A stretch of 64,000 nucleotides of DNA. Origin: Spinacia oleracea. Lineage: Eukaryota > Streptophyta > Magnoliopsida > Caryophyllales > Amaranthaceae. The notes under the pieces are model-generated. The model was not told where the DNA came from, searched no databases, and saw only the letters and a program-made list of their open reading frames with translations. The position numbers were made by a program, and so were the translations under genes. Positions 52,176 to 63,079 of this stretch are shown piece after piece. Position 1 is the first letter of the stretch. The number at the start of each line of letters is the position of its first letter. The stretch is from positions 16,020,001 through 16,084,000 of the forward strand of contig NC_079489.1 of assembly GCF_020520425.1 (NCBI RefSeq). The letters are read 5' to 3'.

Positions 52176-52580
52176 TATAGAGTATAAAACTAATCTTGGG
52201 CTTCAACCAAAAGTTTAAACCGATGGTTTTATACTCTATCACGCTTCCTCACACGAAAGTTCTTTGGGCTTGAAGTGTGGATGCAGCATAGGCCTCATCA
52301 TACCTAGTGCGAAATATTCCACTTTGCAAGGAGGGGTGGATGAGATTTGAACCCGTGACCTTTGCGTCACGTTGGCTCTGATACCATGTCAAGGGATCAA
52401 CTCAACCAAAAGCTTAAGCTGATGGTTGAAGCCCCAAGATTAGTTTTATACTCTATCAAATGATGAGACATATACTGCATCCACACTTCAAGCCCAAAGA
52501 GTTTTCGTGTGAGGGGGCGTGATAGAGTATAAAACTAAGCTGATGGTTGAAGCCCCAAGATTAGTTTTATACTCTATCAG
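52176..52580 (-). mobile_element. TRIM-like short LTR element cluster with tRNA-Met PBS
   Basis: The block 'tagagtataaaactaa / ttagttttatactcta' occurs at 52176, 52220, 52440, 52524 and 52560. On minus, an LTR-like unit TGATAGAGTATAAAAC..CCCTTGACA ends directly before TGGTATCAGAGCC (52374-52386 on plus), the classical PBS, followed by ~110 bp of interior. A purine stretch precedes another TGATAGAG unit. No ORF. Small LTR elements without genes are known as TRIMs. The right part has an extra rearranged unit. Confidence 0.65.
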
Positions 52581-52641
52581 TTTTCAGGTTTAAATTGGGA
52601 GGAAAACCTTCTATTCTCATGTATAGGGAGTATCATTATTT

Positions 52642-52804
52642 ACTCCATCCATTTTTAAATAAGTATTGTACTTCGTATTTATTTTTCATTTACAAAATAA
52701 TTTAGAGGGAGAAAAGTAGATGTTTTATTTGTCTTAGGACTAACAATTCTTCTAAAAATATCCATTGGAATGTAATTGTTGAAATTCTCTTCTAAATAAT
52801 GGAG
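52642..52804. mobile_element. Short Stowaway-like MITE
   Basis: Left CTCCATCCATTTTTAAATAAG and right complement 'ttctaaataatggag', both flanked by TA. About 160 bp. Confidence 0.6.
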
Positions 52805-52863
52805 TATTTCTTAACTTTCTATAGGAAATATTCCAATTTCCCCCTGTTTTTAAGTGTATTACG

Positions 52864-54511
52864 AATATTTTAGGAGTAAACAGGTCTAAAGGTCCCTAAA
52901 CTTTGCTAAAAGGAGCAGTTTAGTCCCTCAAGTTTCAAAAGGAGCAGTTTAGTCCCTTAAAGTGTATGGAATAAGCTATTTTTATTAACACCGTTACATT
53001 TTCCGTTAAGTTCAATTAAATAATAATAAAACTGATTTTAAATAAAGGGAAATCAATTTACATGTGTATAAAAGATTTAAAATAGCTTCTTTTGATTTTG
53101 ACTTAGCCTTTTCAACTTCCTTAGCCTTTTCATTTGCTTTTTCACCCTACACATTTCATCATAACAGAGCAATTTAACCCATGTTTTAGCTTGAAATTTG
53201 AAAGATGGTTATATGGTTTTGGGATTGAAAAAGGTGGGTTCTTTATATACATCTACAATAAAAATTAACAAAATATATTAAAAGGGATGCTAAAATATTT
53301 GATCTTGATTAATTCCGAGAAAGCAGAAAACAGAGATCTAATCCCCCAAACAAATAGATTGATCATTTGGTGGAATTTGTTACTTGTTGCTGTAAATTTA
53401 CTAGTGAGGGAATAATTAATTGGAATTCATTGAAGCTACTGACCGCATCCAAAACAAAAATGAACGAGGAATTGATTTCTAGTGTTTTGGGTGGGTGTCC
53501 TGTATTGGAGACATTGGAGGTGAGAGAATGAAGGTAGTTTTGATAAGCTAATGATTGACTCGTTAGTTTGAGGGTACTGAGGATTATTGAGGAGCAACTA
53601 ACAGAGGATGACTGCTCTTTGGAGATTTCGGGTCCGAATCTGCCTGGGCATCCATTGCTAGGAATTCTATGGCAAGAATACGGAGTAAAAGCGTAAAACT
53701 AACTCGTAAATTAATTCCTAATAAAACCCAGTGTAAGAATTAGGGGTCTAATCAGTGAGACCTTATTTATGTTTTAACCAATAACGATAATAATCGACAC
53801 TGTTTTGGAAGCTAAGCTGTAGTTTTCCATTAAAAAAGTTGTTTATTGTACTAAACCAAAGAAAATGCCGACCTATTTGCGCTGGTGAAGAGATACTGTA
53901 AATGATGTATCCAGCATTCGTAATCCATAAATACGTAGTATAACAATTCAATCCAATAGTAGATGAAATATTGATAAACATTATGCCAGTTTGACTAATA
54001 AAAGATAAATTATGACTTTAATATAATAATGAAGTATAATCGTGGATCAACTTATAATTTTGCAGTAAATTAAGTGACAGATGTAAACAAGTAAACTAAG
54101 TTGGTAGAACGGTTATGAATAAATAATTTTGCAGTAAATTAAGTGCAGTAAATTAAGATAATCGATCTAACTGTTATGAAAGTTGGTAGAACCTAAAAAG
54201 GGAAGCTGAAGGAGTGAAACGTTAAATGTGAAAAGGCAATGTGAAAAAGCTAAGTAAGTTGAAAAGGCTAAAAAGTAATCAAAATAAGTTGTTTTCTTTC
54301 ATTAATACATGTGTAAATTAATTTTCCTTTTTTTTTAAAGTAGTTTTATTATTATTTAATTGAATTTAACAGAAAAGGAAACGATGTTAACCAAATTAGC
54401 TGATTCCATCCAAAAGCAGGGACTAAACTGCTCCTTTTGAAACTTGAGGGACTTAACTGCTCCTTTTGGCAAAGTTTAGGGACCTCCAGACCTGTTTACT
54501 CAATATTTTAG
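52864..54511. mobile_element. Non-autonomous MULE with ~280-bp TIRs and 10-bp TSD
   Basis: The element runs 52874-54501 (1,628 bp) between copies of AATATTTTAG (52864-52873 and 54502-54511). The TIRs start GAGTAAACAGGTCT and can be followed for about 280 bp each (through 'agtccctcaagtttcaaaag' and 'caattaaataataataaaac' to 'tagccttttcaactt'). The middle (about 53160-54220) has no recognised transposase or captured gene. Long TIRs with a 9-11 bp TSD are the Mutator hallmark. Confidence 0.9.
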
Positions 54512-54661
54512 TGCACTAACTTACGTTATCAAAGTGGAAACTACATCGATAATTGATAAATTATTATTAAAGGGTGGAAATATATTGTTGTGTTGTGTTA
54601 TCGGACATACGCCTCTATTTATAATACAAACTAGAGATCATACGCTTCGTAGGTTTCCTAA

Positions 54662-55406
54662 TGGCCCTATTTGGTTAGGAGCTTTTAGATGTTAGCTGAT
54701 AACTGGTTTGACTAGCTGTTAGCGGTTAACTGTTTGCATTAGCTGATTTGACTAGCTGGTTGCATTAGCGATTTGTGTAAAAGTGTTTGGTAAATTAGCT
54801 GATAGTTGTTAGCTGTTTAATATATAAAATGACCATTAAGGAATTGACATACTTTATTTCTTATTAATATTAGACAAATAGTTTACTGTGTTAATTTTTT
54901 TCTCTTTATATTTTTCTAAACATTGACTAAATAAAATAAATTTGTTTAAAAAAAATTGTTCTTAATTTAAATTTTTTAATAATATATATTTTTCAAATAG
55001 AGAAATATTACTAATGATATTTCAAGCATGATTGCAATATACTCCAATTGCTTCAAAGTACTAATATAAAATTTATTACAACAAAAAATGAATATAGTAA
55101 ATAAGGTGAAATGAAAAAGAAAATGTGAGTAACGTTTTCAGGAGAAAAACATGTAGGGTACCAAGGTTGATAGTGGTTGTAATTATAGGCAATAGTAAGA
55201 CAAAATAGTTATTTTCATCAACTTTCTCAAACCTCTAATTGCAAAAAGCTCCTATATTGAGCTTTTTCAAAATTAGTTTTTCACCCCAAAACTCTCTTCC
55301 AATCCTCTCCTAACCAAACACTCCCGGTTAGATTTTTCTAAATGTCAAACCTCTAATTTACCCAAAAAAACTCTTTTTCTCTCAAACCTCTTCTAACCAA
55401 ACACCA
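54662..55406. mobile_element. ~745-bp MITE-like element (copy of 13690-14423) inside an LTR
   Basis: The ends 'tggccctatttggttaggag' and 'ttctaaccaaacacca' are inverted, and the interior follows the GCN2-intron copy closely. It interrupts an LTR whose intact relative is at 56780-56970, which serves as an empty-site control. Confidence 0.8.
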
Positions 55407-55578
55407 TAGGCTTCTATCTTATATCATATAGCTAAGATATAACACAACTCTACCACATACTTCGTACAATATTGTATCATCTAAGATAACTACGTTATCC
55501 TCAATATCCTCCCGCAATCGGAACAGAAGTTTCACGAACGTTGCGATTGGAGAAATATAAAAATATGATGTCATAGGC

Positions 55579-56140
55579 TTGTCATGTCGTGTCAAGGACT
55601 CCTATCGTTACTGTCGTTTCAAGGAGTCTTGTCGTTTCGTACAAGGAAAAAATGTCATATGCATGTCTTGTCGTGTCAAGGAGTCTTGTCGTTACTGTCG
55701 TTTAAAGAAGTCTTGTTGTTTCGTACAAGGGAAAAATGTCATATGCTTGTCCTGTCGTGTCAAGGACTCCTATCGTTACTGTCGTTTCAAGGAGTCTTGT
55801 CGTTTCGTACAAGGAAAAAATGTCATATGCATGTCTTGTCGTGTCAAGGAGTCTTGTCGTTACTGTCGTTTAAAGAAGTCTTGTTGTTTCGTACAAGGGA
55901 AAAATGTCATATGCTTGTCCTGTCGTGTCAAGGACTCCTATCGTTATTGTCGTTTCAAGGAGTCTTGTTGTTTCGTACAAGGAAAAATGTCATATGCATG
56001 TCTTGTCGTGTCAAGGAGTCTTGTCGTTATTGTCGTTTAAAGAAGTCTCGTCGTTTCGTACAAGGGAAAAATGTCATATGCTTGTCTTGTCGTGTCAAGG
56101 AGTCCTATCGTTACTATCGTTTCAAGGAGTCTTGACGCTA
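55579..56140 (+). repeat. 84-bp tandem repeat, ~6.5 units, alternating A/B types
   Basis: 'atgtcatatg' recurs at 55651, 55736, 55820, 55904, 55987 and 56071, spacing 83-85. Successive units alternate between 'catgtcttgtcg..' and 'cttgtcctgtcg..', a 168-bp higher-order unit. Each unit carries the shorter words 'gtcaaggagtc' and 'cgtttcgtacaagg'. Because 84 is divisible by 3, two frames stay open (55584-56135, 183 codons; 55579-56040, 153 codons). One of them is a Cys-rich repeat (SCRVK.S.RYC). Nothing suggests it is a real gene. Confidence 0.92.
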
Positions 56141-56159
56141 CGGACAAGGAAAACCAAAC

Positions 56160-56780
56160 TCTGTCTCACGACACAAAGAGAACCCAAATAACCATTTCTC
56201 ACAACACAAGGAGAGTCGAAACCTCTCTCACGACTGAAGGAGAATCGTTCATGTCTTATGACACAAGGAAGTAATTTCAAAACACTTAAAAAAATCTTAA
56301 TTTTGGATCAAGACTTATAAATCCTGCCGATGGGTCAAATTTCCCAACTCATCAGCCCTAACACAAGCTCGTACATGAGACGAGATTGACCGCATATAAG
56401 TCTCACAAAGTTCCATCTTAAAATCAATTGGTGATAGGTGGAGTAGCCCACCAATCTTATATGTTAATCAATCTCTCTCTACTGCTTCAATGTGGGACAA
56501 CTAGTCCCAACTCACATGTGGATCATACTCTTAACACTCTCTCACACATGTGAGCTCATCTTATTTCTTGCAATTTGGATTAGGTCACTACTTCCTCGTT
56601 GGGCCTTCTTTGGTCTTCCAACACGAGGTCAAATGGCCCCTACTTGGGGTAATTAATTTTGTTGAGTTTCTTGCTCCAAACAGATCTTCAAATCCTCTCC
56701 ATCTTGCATTCTTCAATTCACTGGCTCTCCCTTCTTGGGTGTTGATAATGGGCCAGGAACGGCAGCTCTGACTTCTTGGG
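56160..56780. other. Interior of the short-LTR element, no gene
   Basis: Contains degenerate 'cacgac/acaaggag' words trailing from the tandem repeat, and the common plant repeat phrase 'caatgtgggacaactagtcc'. ORFs are chance. Confidence 0.5.
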
Positions 56781-56970
56781 TGGAAAACATATTGTTGTAT
56801 TGTGTGTTGTGTTCTTGGGCATGCACCTCTATTCATAATACAAACTAGATATCATACACTTCGTAGGTTTACTAAGTCATATAGACTTCTATCTTATATC
56901 ATATATCTAAGATAAACACAACTCTATCACCAACGATATTCTATTATCTAAGATAACTACGTTATCCTCA

Positions 56971-57795
56971 ATAATAATCCAAAAGCGACAACTAAATATG
57001 AATGGAAGAAAATAATTAAAGCAATAATAAAAGGAACAGAGGGAGTGTAAGCCACCTTTTGAGCACATGTCCTTATAAAAATAACAAAAATGCATTTACT
57101 TAAGCTTTTAATTGTTAAAAAAACATTCACAAAGTGTATCAACTTTGCCTGCATTTTAAATTTGAGTTTCTAAAATAAGAGCTTTAGTGTTTTTCTATTG
57201 CAACATTTTAACTAGATTAAAATATATGGGTTTCGACGTTTCGTTATTTTACGTGTTCCGCTATTCATAAATCAAAGTTGAAATATTAATTTCAAAAGAG
57301 CTTATAAAAAGTAAAGTCGATATAGATATTTGATTATTTGAGCTAAACATCAAACTGGTCATAATTTATCCAATAGAAATTTAATTACCACTACGTACGA
57401 GTACTAATTTGGTGTGAATCATGAGTAAACATCAAGAAATCACTCCATATTTCTATTAAAGATATACGTAGTAGATACTACGTAATTAAAATTGTAATTT
57501 AGGATGATTTTTTAGTGGGGTTGTACAACGTCTTTGATTCTTTGAAGTTTTGTTGTCTTTCTATTAATATCTTGTTCTTTTATCATACGTTCAAAAGCTT
57601 CACAAATCACACTACGTAGGTAGTATTAGATCGAGGAATTGAAGGGTAGTGGGCTGAATTCTTCTAGTTGTTCATATGAAAACTACGGAGTACTCCGTAT
57701 GACCGTATTACAAATATGCTACGAGTAAGTCTTAGATGAGACGATTTTATACTACCTAATCATTCCGATTTGGTAGACATTAACGGTTTCCTCTT
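56971..57795. other. AT-rich region without recognisable features
   Basis: Several 'actacgtag' and 'tactccgtat' words, but no paired ends, domains or repeats that I can define. Confidence 0.5.
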
Positions 57796-58163
57796 AAGGC
57801 TCTATTTATTTCAACGGAAAATATTTTCAAAGGAAAATGATTTTTAAGGGAAAATGATTGTTTATGGAAAATAATTTTCAAGGGAAAGTAGTTTTCAATT
57901 CCTTTGTTTGTTTCCTTACAAGAAAAATTATAATGAATAAGAACATAGAATTTGAAATGAGAGGAGAAAAAAGAAAATTTAAGGGATTAGAGTAGAAAAT
58001 GTAGCATTCATTCTTTTCAAAAGGAAAGTTAATTGGTTTTCCCCAAAGAAAATTATTTTCCACCTATTGGGTAAATTGTTTTCCACCCTTTACAATACAA
58101 ACAATTGAAAATGGGAAAATCATTTTCCGAAAAGGTGTTTTCCGTCAAAAAAAACAGAGCTTT
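57796..58163. mobile_element. ~370-bp MITE with GGAAAAT repeats
   Basis: Left 'aaggctctatttatttcaac' then 'ggaaaa'; right complement 'ttttccgtcaaaaaaaacag' then 'agcttt'; flanked by TTA/TAA words. The interior is made of 'ggaaaatgattttc' pieces and is self-complementary. Distantly like the element at 19440. Confidence 0.7.
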
Positions 58164-58459
58164 AATGAGTTTTTTTAAAACATACAAAATGAGATTTATA
58201 TTACGAAATTAGCAGTTTAGTACGACATAAATAATGTTAGGTTATGAACAATCCAATTCACATGCGAAAAAACCATAAATTGCCAGAATCCAAATTAATT
58301 GTCACATAATCAATTAGCATAATTTAGTATACATACTATGTGATGCGTGCCTTCCCTACCTTCTCCCGAATCGAACAAGAACAAGTACAAAGCTCCAAAT
58401 ATCGCCCCTCCGTAGATAGTCCACAACACTTTCGGATCCGCCTTAGGTTCAACCAACTA

Positions 58460-59220
58460 GGATAAGGTATTATGCACTCGGGATGTCACTTTTATTGACA
58501 GGAAAAAATATTCAAGTTATGTGTTAAATTTATTACCATGGATCATATATTTATAGGAGAATATATAGTCGTATCCTACTAGAATTAGGATAACCAAAAC
58601 CCTTAGAATTATGATTTAAGTTAATCACAAACGCTTAAGACTTTAGGATAATCCCAAATTGTTAAGGCCGGTATTAGGATAGTCATAAAACTCTTAAGTA
58701 AGTAGGATTTAGGAAAACAGACAGCTCGTGGCCCAAGCTTTCTTGCCACCCACACCAAGCTCGCAGCTGTTATTGCTTCCCCATGCGTGGCTTGCTGCCC
58801 CATGTGTGGCTTGCTGTCCACGCTAGGTGTTGCTGTTGCCTTGTGCTCGGTTGGCTGCTCGCTGGTTTGCTGCTGCCCACGCGTAGCTCGCAGCCCATGC
58901 GATGGGCTGGCTCACTTGCTGGCATGTCGCTCATCGTGCTTCTGATTTATTTTCCGATTCCAGAATTTATTTGCGATTCGAACAATATTTACGTTTCTGA
59001 TAAAATTCCGATTTCGACAATATTTCCGATTTCGGCAGTATTTCTGATTCCGATAATATTTCCGTTTTCATCCGGCAAAATTTCTATTTCCATTAATATT
59101 TTCCGAAACGAACCATATTTCCGTTTCCGGTAATATCTTTGACTTCGATAATATTTATATTTCCGTCATGAACCATATTCCCGTTTCGGCAATATCTTAA
59201 TTTCCGGCAAATATTCTTTT
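58460..59220 (+). mobile_element. LTR remnant with GC-rich core and degenerate TTCCG repeat
   Basis: Ordered blocks: 'ggatcatatatttataggag', repeated 'ttaggata' words, a GC-rich 'gctgcccacgcgtagctcgc' part (58730-58930), then 58940-59215 with at least ten 'ttccg.ttcc..caatatt' units. This order is familiar to me from long Ty1/copia-type LTRs common in spinach and beet relatives (from memory). No terminal TG/CA pair or internal genes; the right side is cut by the next Helitron. Confidence 0.5.
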
Positions 59221-59224
59221 TTTA

Positions 59225-59893
59225 ATTATCTAATATGAAATTTTCTCCCCACTACGTATTATGTATTTTATATGTCGAATATGACAATTTGACCAAAATA
59301 TTTGATATGCTTAATATTTTAATTTGACCAAAATATTGAGTAAATATGTTTTCTATAATTGATATGTCGATTTGACTTAAATATTACAAAAATTGTCTAA
59401 TACCGTAATATTCTATAATCTTATATTTTTTTTCCCAGAAATAACAGTTTATACAAAGAGAGAGAAAATAAAATAATAAATAAAGTAGATTTTTTTTAAG
59501 AAAGGGTTTTTTGGCGGGAAAACTTTGCACCAGAAATGACATGTGTAATTCATGTTGTCTGTTTTAATATAATATACTACCTCCGTTTCATAAAGATCTT
59601 TACATACTGTTACTATTTGCACAAATATTAAGACAAAAATAAAAAAGTTGATTGAATATAATAAAATATGGATAAAGTAAGAGAATTGTATAAAAAGATG
59701 GGTGGGTGTAAGGAAAAAAAAAAGAATAAAGTAATAGAAATTGAGTGGAAAATTGTAAATATTGTGGGGTAAGAAAAGGTAAAGTAGTAAATTTTCATGT
59801 CAAAAAATAGAACAAAGTAAAGTGTACAGAATATAATGAAACGGACTTAAACGAAAAATGTAAAGATTATTTTGAAACGGAAGTAGTAATAGA
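59225..59893 (-). mobile_element. Truncated Helitron (copy D) with a MITE near its 5' end
   Basis: On minus it starts TCTATTACTA, then (after the MITE) 'gacaacatgaattacacatg' and 'ggtgcaaagttttcccgcca', as in copies A and C. The AT-rich body follows, but the hairpin/CTAG end is missing. Confidence 0.55.
59577..59886. mobile_element. Stowaway-like MITE inside Helitron D
   Basis: 'ctacctccgtttcataaaga' and 'attttgaaacggaagtag' are inverted, with TA flanks. It lies about 6 bp from the Helitron start. Confidence 0.8.
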
Positions 59894-60333
59894 TATAGAT
59901 TTTACATATTTTAACCATTTTTAATTAAAGGAACAGTTTGTATAACTTGTTGGATCAACTCGAAACCGATATTTTCGGGTCAAGAACATCCATTTCTTAT
60001 CCTAATCCAAAACCGAAATGATCCGACCCCCAAATAACCCAAACCTAAAGTTAACTTATCTAAACTCAAACTTGACACGACCAAGTGACCAACCAGCACG
60101 TTTGACATATACGTATATATAAACTCCCTATACATCGTATTTTTCTTTAACTACAAGGCTACGATTTCCTTTGTCGGTAAACGTAGGCAATACTAACTAA
60201 CAAATCATTTTTGAACCAAATTAAATTTACAGTAGACCAGTAGGTCCTTGTCTTAAATTTCTCCTAATCTTCCTCGCATCTTTTTTTTAAGGGACCCACA
60301 AGAGGGAGCTTAATTTAATAAATCAACCGAAGG

Positions 60334-60539
60334 AACATTTAGAACATTACACCAATTTTTTGTTGGTTCAGTGGTGATTAATTTGAGGCTGAACTTGATT
60401 GGGAGAACTCGTGTTCGATCATCCGCAACAATAATTGGGAGGGGACTGGAACTCATCCACCCACAACTCGCCCCGAATCCAGATTAGCCCTAAAGGTGAA
60501 CCGGGTGCTAACGCCAAAAAAAACATTTAGAACATTACA
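60334..60539 (+). mobile_element. tRNA-derived SINE with 18-bp TSD
   Basis: AACATTTAGAACATTACA occurs at 60334-60351 and 60522-60539. The enclosed 170 bp has an A-box-like 'ggttcagtggtgatt' (60365), a B-box 'gttcgatca' (60413), a body ending 'gaaccgggtgctaacgcc' and an A8 tail. The near-perfect TSD and intact boxes suggest recent retroposition. Confidence 0.92.
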
Positions 60540-61160
60540 AGGAAAATTGTCGTCCCATTTTCTAGTCCTAAACTCCCAAGGTTGAAATGGGCTAGATCAT
60601 GGACTAGTTTATTACCACTACGTTTAACAAACGACCAAGTAACCTTAACAAATTTAGAGCACAGAGCAAAAATGTCTTCCACCACCAAGAGGAAAGAATC
60701 GAATTGAAGTACCTTTCTTTTTTTAGCTACTTTTTCCGTCTCTTTTTAATTTTTACAATTTGGTATCATGAATGCGATTTAACAACTAATTAATTAATAT
60801 GGGTAAAGATTTTTTTATTTAAACAATGCAAACTACTTTCCTCAATACTCTCTTCGTACCCTAATTGGAAAAATAATATAGTTTATGATTGACATCTTTC
60901 ACGGGAGTTAAGGAATTGGAAAAATGGCATGATTAGCAATTAATATTGTTTTGCTTTACTAGAGAAATGCACAATTTATATTGTCTTTTAACCAAAAAAA
61001 AGACAAAGTTATAAAGGTGTGAAGGAGAGAGGAGATTTGTTGAATAATAAAATCAATAATCACAATTTTTCATGGTAGAAACATTAATTATGGCACATAT
61101 CTATCTCAATTCTATATTTTTAAGGCCATTTTCGTAAATTGTCTTTTGGGGTTCCCCTAT
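60540..61160. other. AT-rich region, no gene
   Basis: One isolated MITE-type end ('ctactttttccgtctctttt', 60727) without a clear partner; otherwise nothing recognisable. Confidence 0.5.
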
Positions 61161-61169
61161 AGAATAATA

Positions 61170-61531
61170 CTACCTCCATTTCTAAATGATTTTTAGCTTA
61201 TCATTTGTACGGTATTAAAAAAAATTGGTGAACATGTGATGGTGGGGGTAACAAGTGGAAAATGAGTGGCTATAAATTGCCCAACAATGTAAATTGGTGA
61301 AAATTAATATTTAAGTGTTGTGAGTGCGTAAGTTATGTTTGACTCCAATAATAAAATATTTCAACTTGGATGTTAGGGTATAAATGTAAATTTTATATGT
61401 AAAAAATGGAATAAAGTAAAGTGTAAAGAACTTTCAATTTTATATGTAAAAAATGGAATAAAGTAAAGTGTAAAGAACTTTCAGAAACGGACTAAATGGA
61501 AAGTGTAAAGAACTTTCAGGAAAGGAGATAG
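61170..61531. mobile_element. Stowaway-like MITE with internal duplication
   Basis: Starts CTACCTCCATTTCTAAATGA and ends '..caggaaaggagatag'. Near the right end a ~45-bp unit ('aaaaatggaataaagtaaag..aactttca') is repeated twice in tandem, then partly a third time. Confidence 0.65.
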
Positions 61532-61567
61532 TTAAAATACCTTCCATAACTTCATCATAAAATTGAT

Positions 61568-63009
61568 TAATTTAAACGGTTTTTTCATGAAATGCCCCTG
61601 AGGTTTCACGAAACGCACCAAATACACCCGCGCGTTTCGAATCACATAGTATACCCCTATTTAAACTTGAAGTGCACCAAATGCCCCTAGACTTAACGCC
61701 GTTAATATTCCGTTAGCATTATTGTACCTTTATACCCTTACTCACCCAATATTTTACATTTAACTATTTTTTTTAAAAACAAAATTCCTCCTCTCCTCCT
61801 CTTCTTCTTCTCTCTCCTCTCCTCCTCTTCTTCTGCCATTTTTCTTCTCGATTCTTTCTTTTGATATTTGCAAGTATGCAACAACACAAAGGGTATGAGA
61901 GATAGAAGTTGTAGATTACCAAAAAAAAAAAGTTAGAGAAAAGTAGTAAGCTAGTGTCAAGCTCTCTCGATGACTCGATCTCTTTAATCTGCAGCCCACT
62001 TTATTATTATTTCCATTTTTGGAAATTAAGTTATTGGTATCATTGAATTTTTGCAATTGACAACCTGCAAAGAGAAATTTCATTGTTGTTGACAAGATTG
62101 ATAATCTGACATTTTGTATGTTTTTGAAGATGATTGAGTCTGGTATAAACCAAAGGTATGACCCTTCATTTGTTAATGGAGATGCATGTTGTGGGAGGAG
62201 AAGAGGATTAGAATTGCGTATGCAAATTAGAATCGCGGATAGAGGGTCGACTTTAATCTGATTTATTCAGATGAATAAACCGTTAATTCTATTATAACCC
62301 AGGATGATTTTTGCATTCTTGTTTGATTTTTCAATTTTAATTTTGCATTCCATTATGGCTGAAATCGAAGAATTGGGGCTTAAAACCCAGAAATTGATTC
62401 AAGTAAGGCTGCAAAGAAAGCAATGAAAGATAAGGAGAGAGAAAGGAACAGAAGAGAGAAAAGGAGCCGCCCCCACCGCCGCAACCCTTTCCCTCATCTG
62501 TTACTTCCGCCGCAACCTCCGCCGTTACAATATCATCATCACCATTCGTCATCGTCTTAACCTTTCCCTTCTTCATCAAACTTCAATTCATGTTCACGAT
62601 TTCAATTCACTCGAAAATCTGGGTTCGAATATTTGGGGGTTTGAGTTAGCAATTGATATTTGATGAAAATGGTTTGAAGAAAGGAAAAATTGTGGTTGGT
62701 TTCACCATTTTGATACCCAGAAAAAAAGGGACTTGAGATTGAGAGGAGAGTGAGAGAAGAGAGGGGATTTAGAGTTAATTAGGGTTCATTAGGTGTTATT
62801 TAGGATTAATTAGGCTAATTAGTATTTAATTAGGATTAGTCGGATAAATTAAGAGTTAATGTTAACGGAGTTAGACTTCCGTTAAGTCTAGGGGCATTTG
62901 GTGCATTTAAGTTTAAATAGGGGTATATTATGTGATTTGAAACGCGCAGGTGTATTTGGTGCGTTTTGTGAAACCTCAGGGGTATTTCATGAAAAAACCG
63001 TAATTTAAA
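61568..63009. mobile_element. Non-autonomous MULE with ~150-bp TIRs and 9-bp TSD
   Basis: The element is 61577-63000 (1,424 bp) between copies of TAATTTAAA (61568-61576 and 63001-63009). The TIRs start CGGTTTTTTCATGAAAT and match for about 150 bp ('cctgaggtttcac', 'caccaaatgcccctagactt'). The interior, 61780-62800, has CT-rich and GC-rich parts and a minus-strand frame (62579-62337, Gly-rich) that looks leader-like. No transposase. Confidence 0.9.
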
Positions 63010-63079
63010 AGCGGGTTGTTTTATGACATTGAATTTAATTAATTTAAAAACTGATTATTTAATGCAAATCACCAATTAA

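Larger units (their letters stand above)
54575..56970 (-). mobile_element. Short-LTR retroelement remnant (minus strand) with interior tandem repeat
   Basis: Two related ~190-bp direct repeats: 54575-54661 plus 55407-55501 (split by a MITE), and 56780-56970. Both go from 'ggtggaaa..atattgttgt' through 'atacaaactaga.atcata' to 'gataactacgttatcctca'. On minus they start TGAGGATAACG and end near TTTCCA. The left copy is preceded on minus by the purine tract gattgcgggaggatat, as expected 5' of a 3' LTR. After the right copy a weak 'tcagagc' word may be a decayed PBS. The interior, 55502-56779, is non-coding. No matching TSD was found. Confidence 0.5.

Noticed and set aside
55579-56140. CRISPR-like array
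   Set aside because: Units are contiguous 84-bp tandem repeats without unique spacers, in a plant nuclear context.
58783-59133. ORF over the TTCCG repeat region
   Set aside because: The frame follows a degenerate tandem repeat within an LTR remnant; there is no protein signature.
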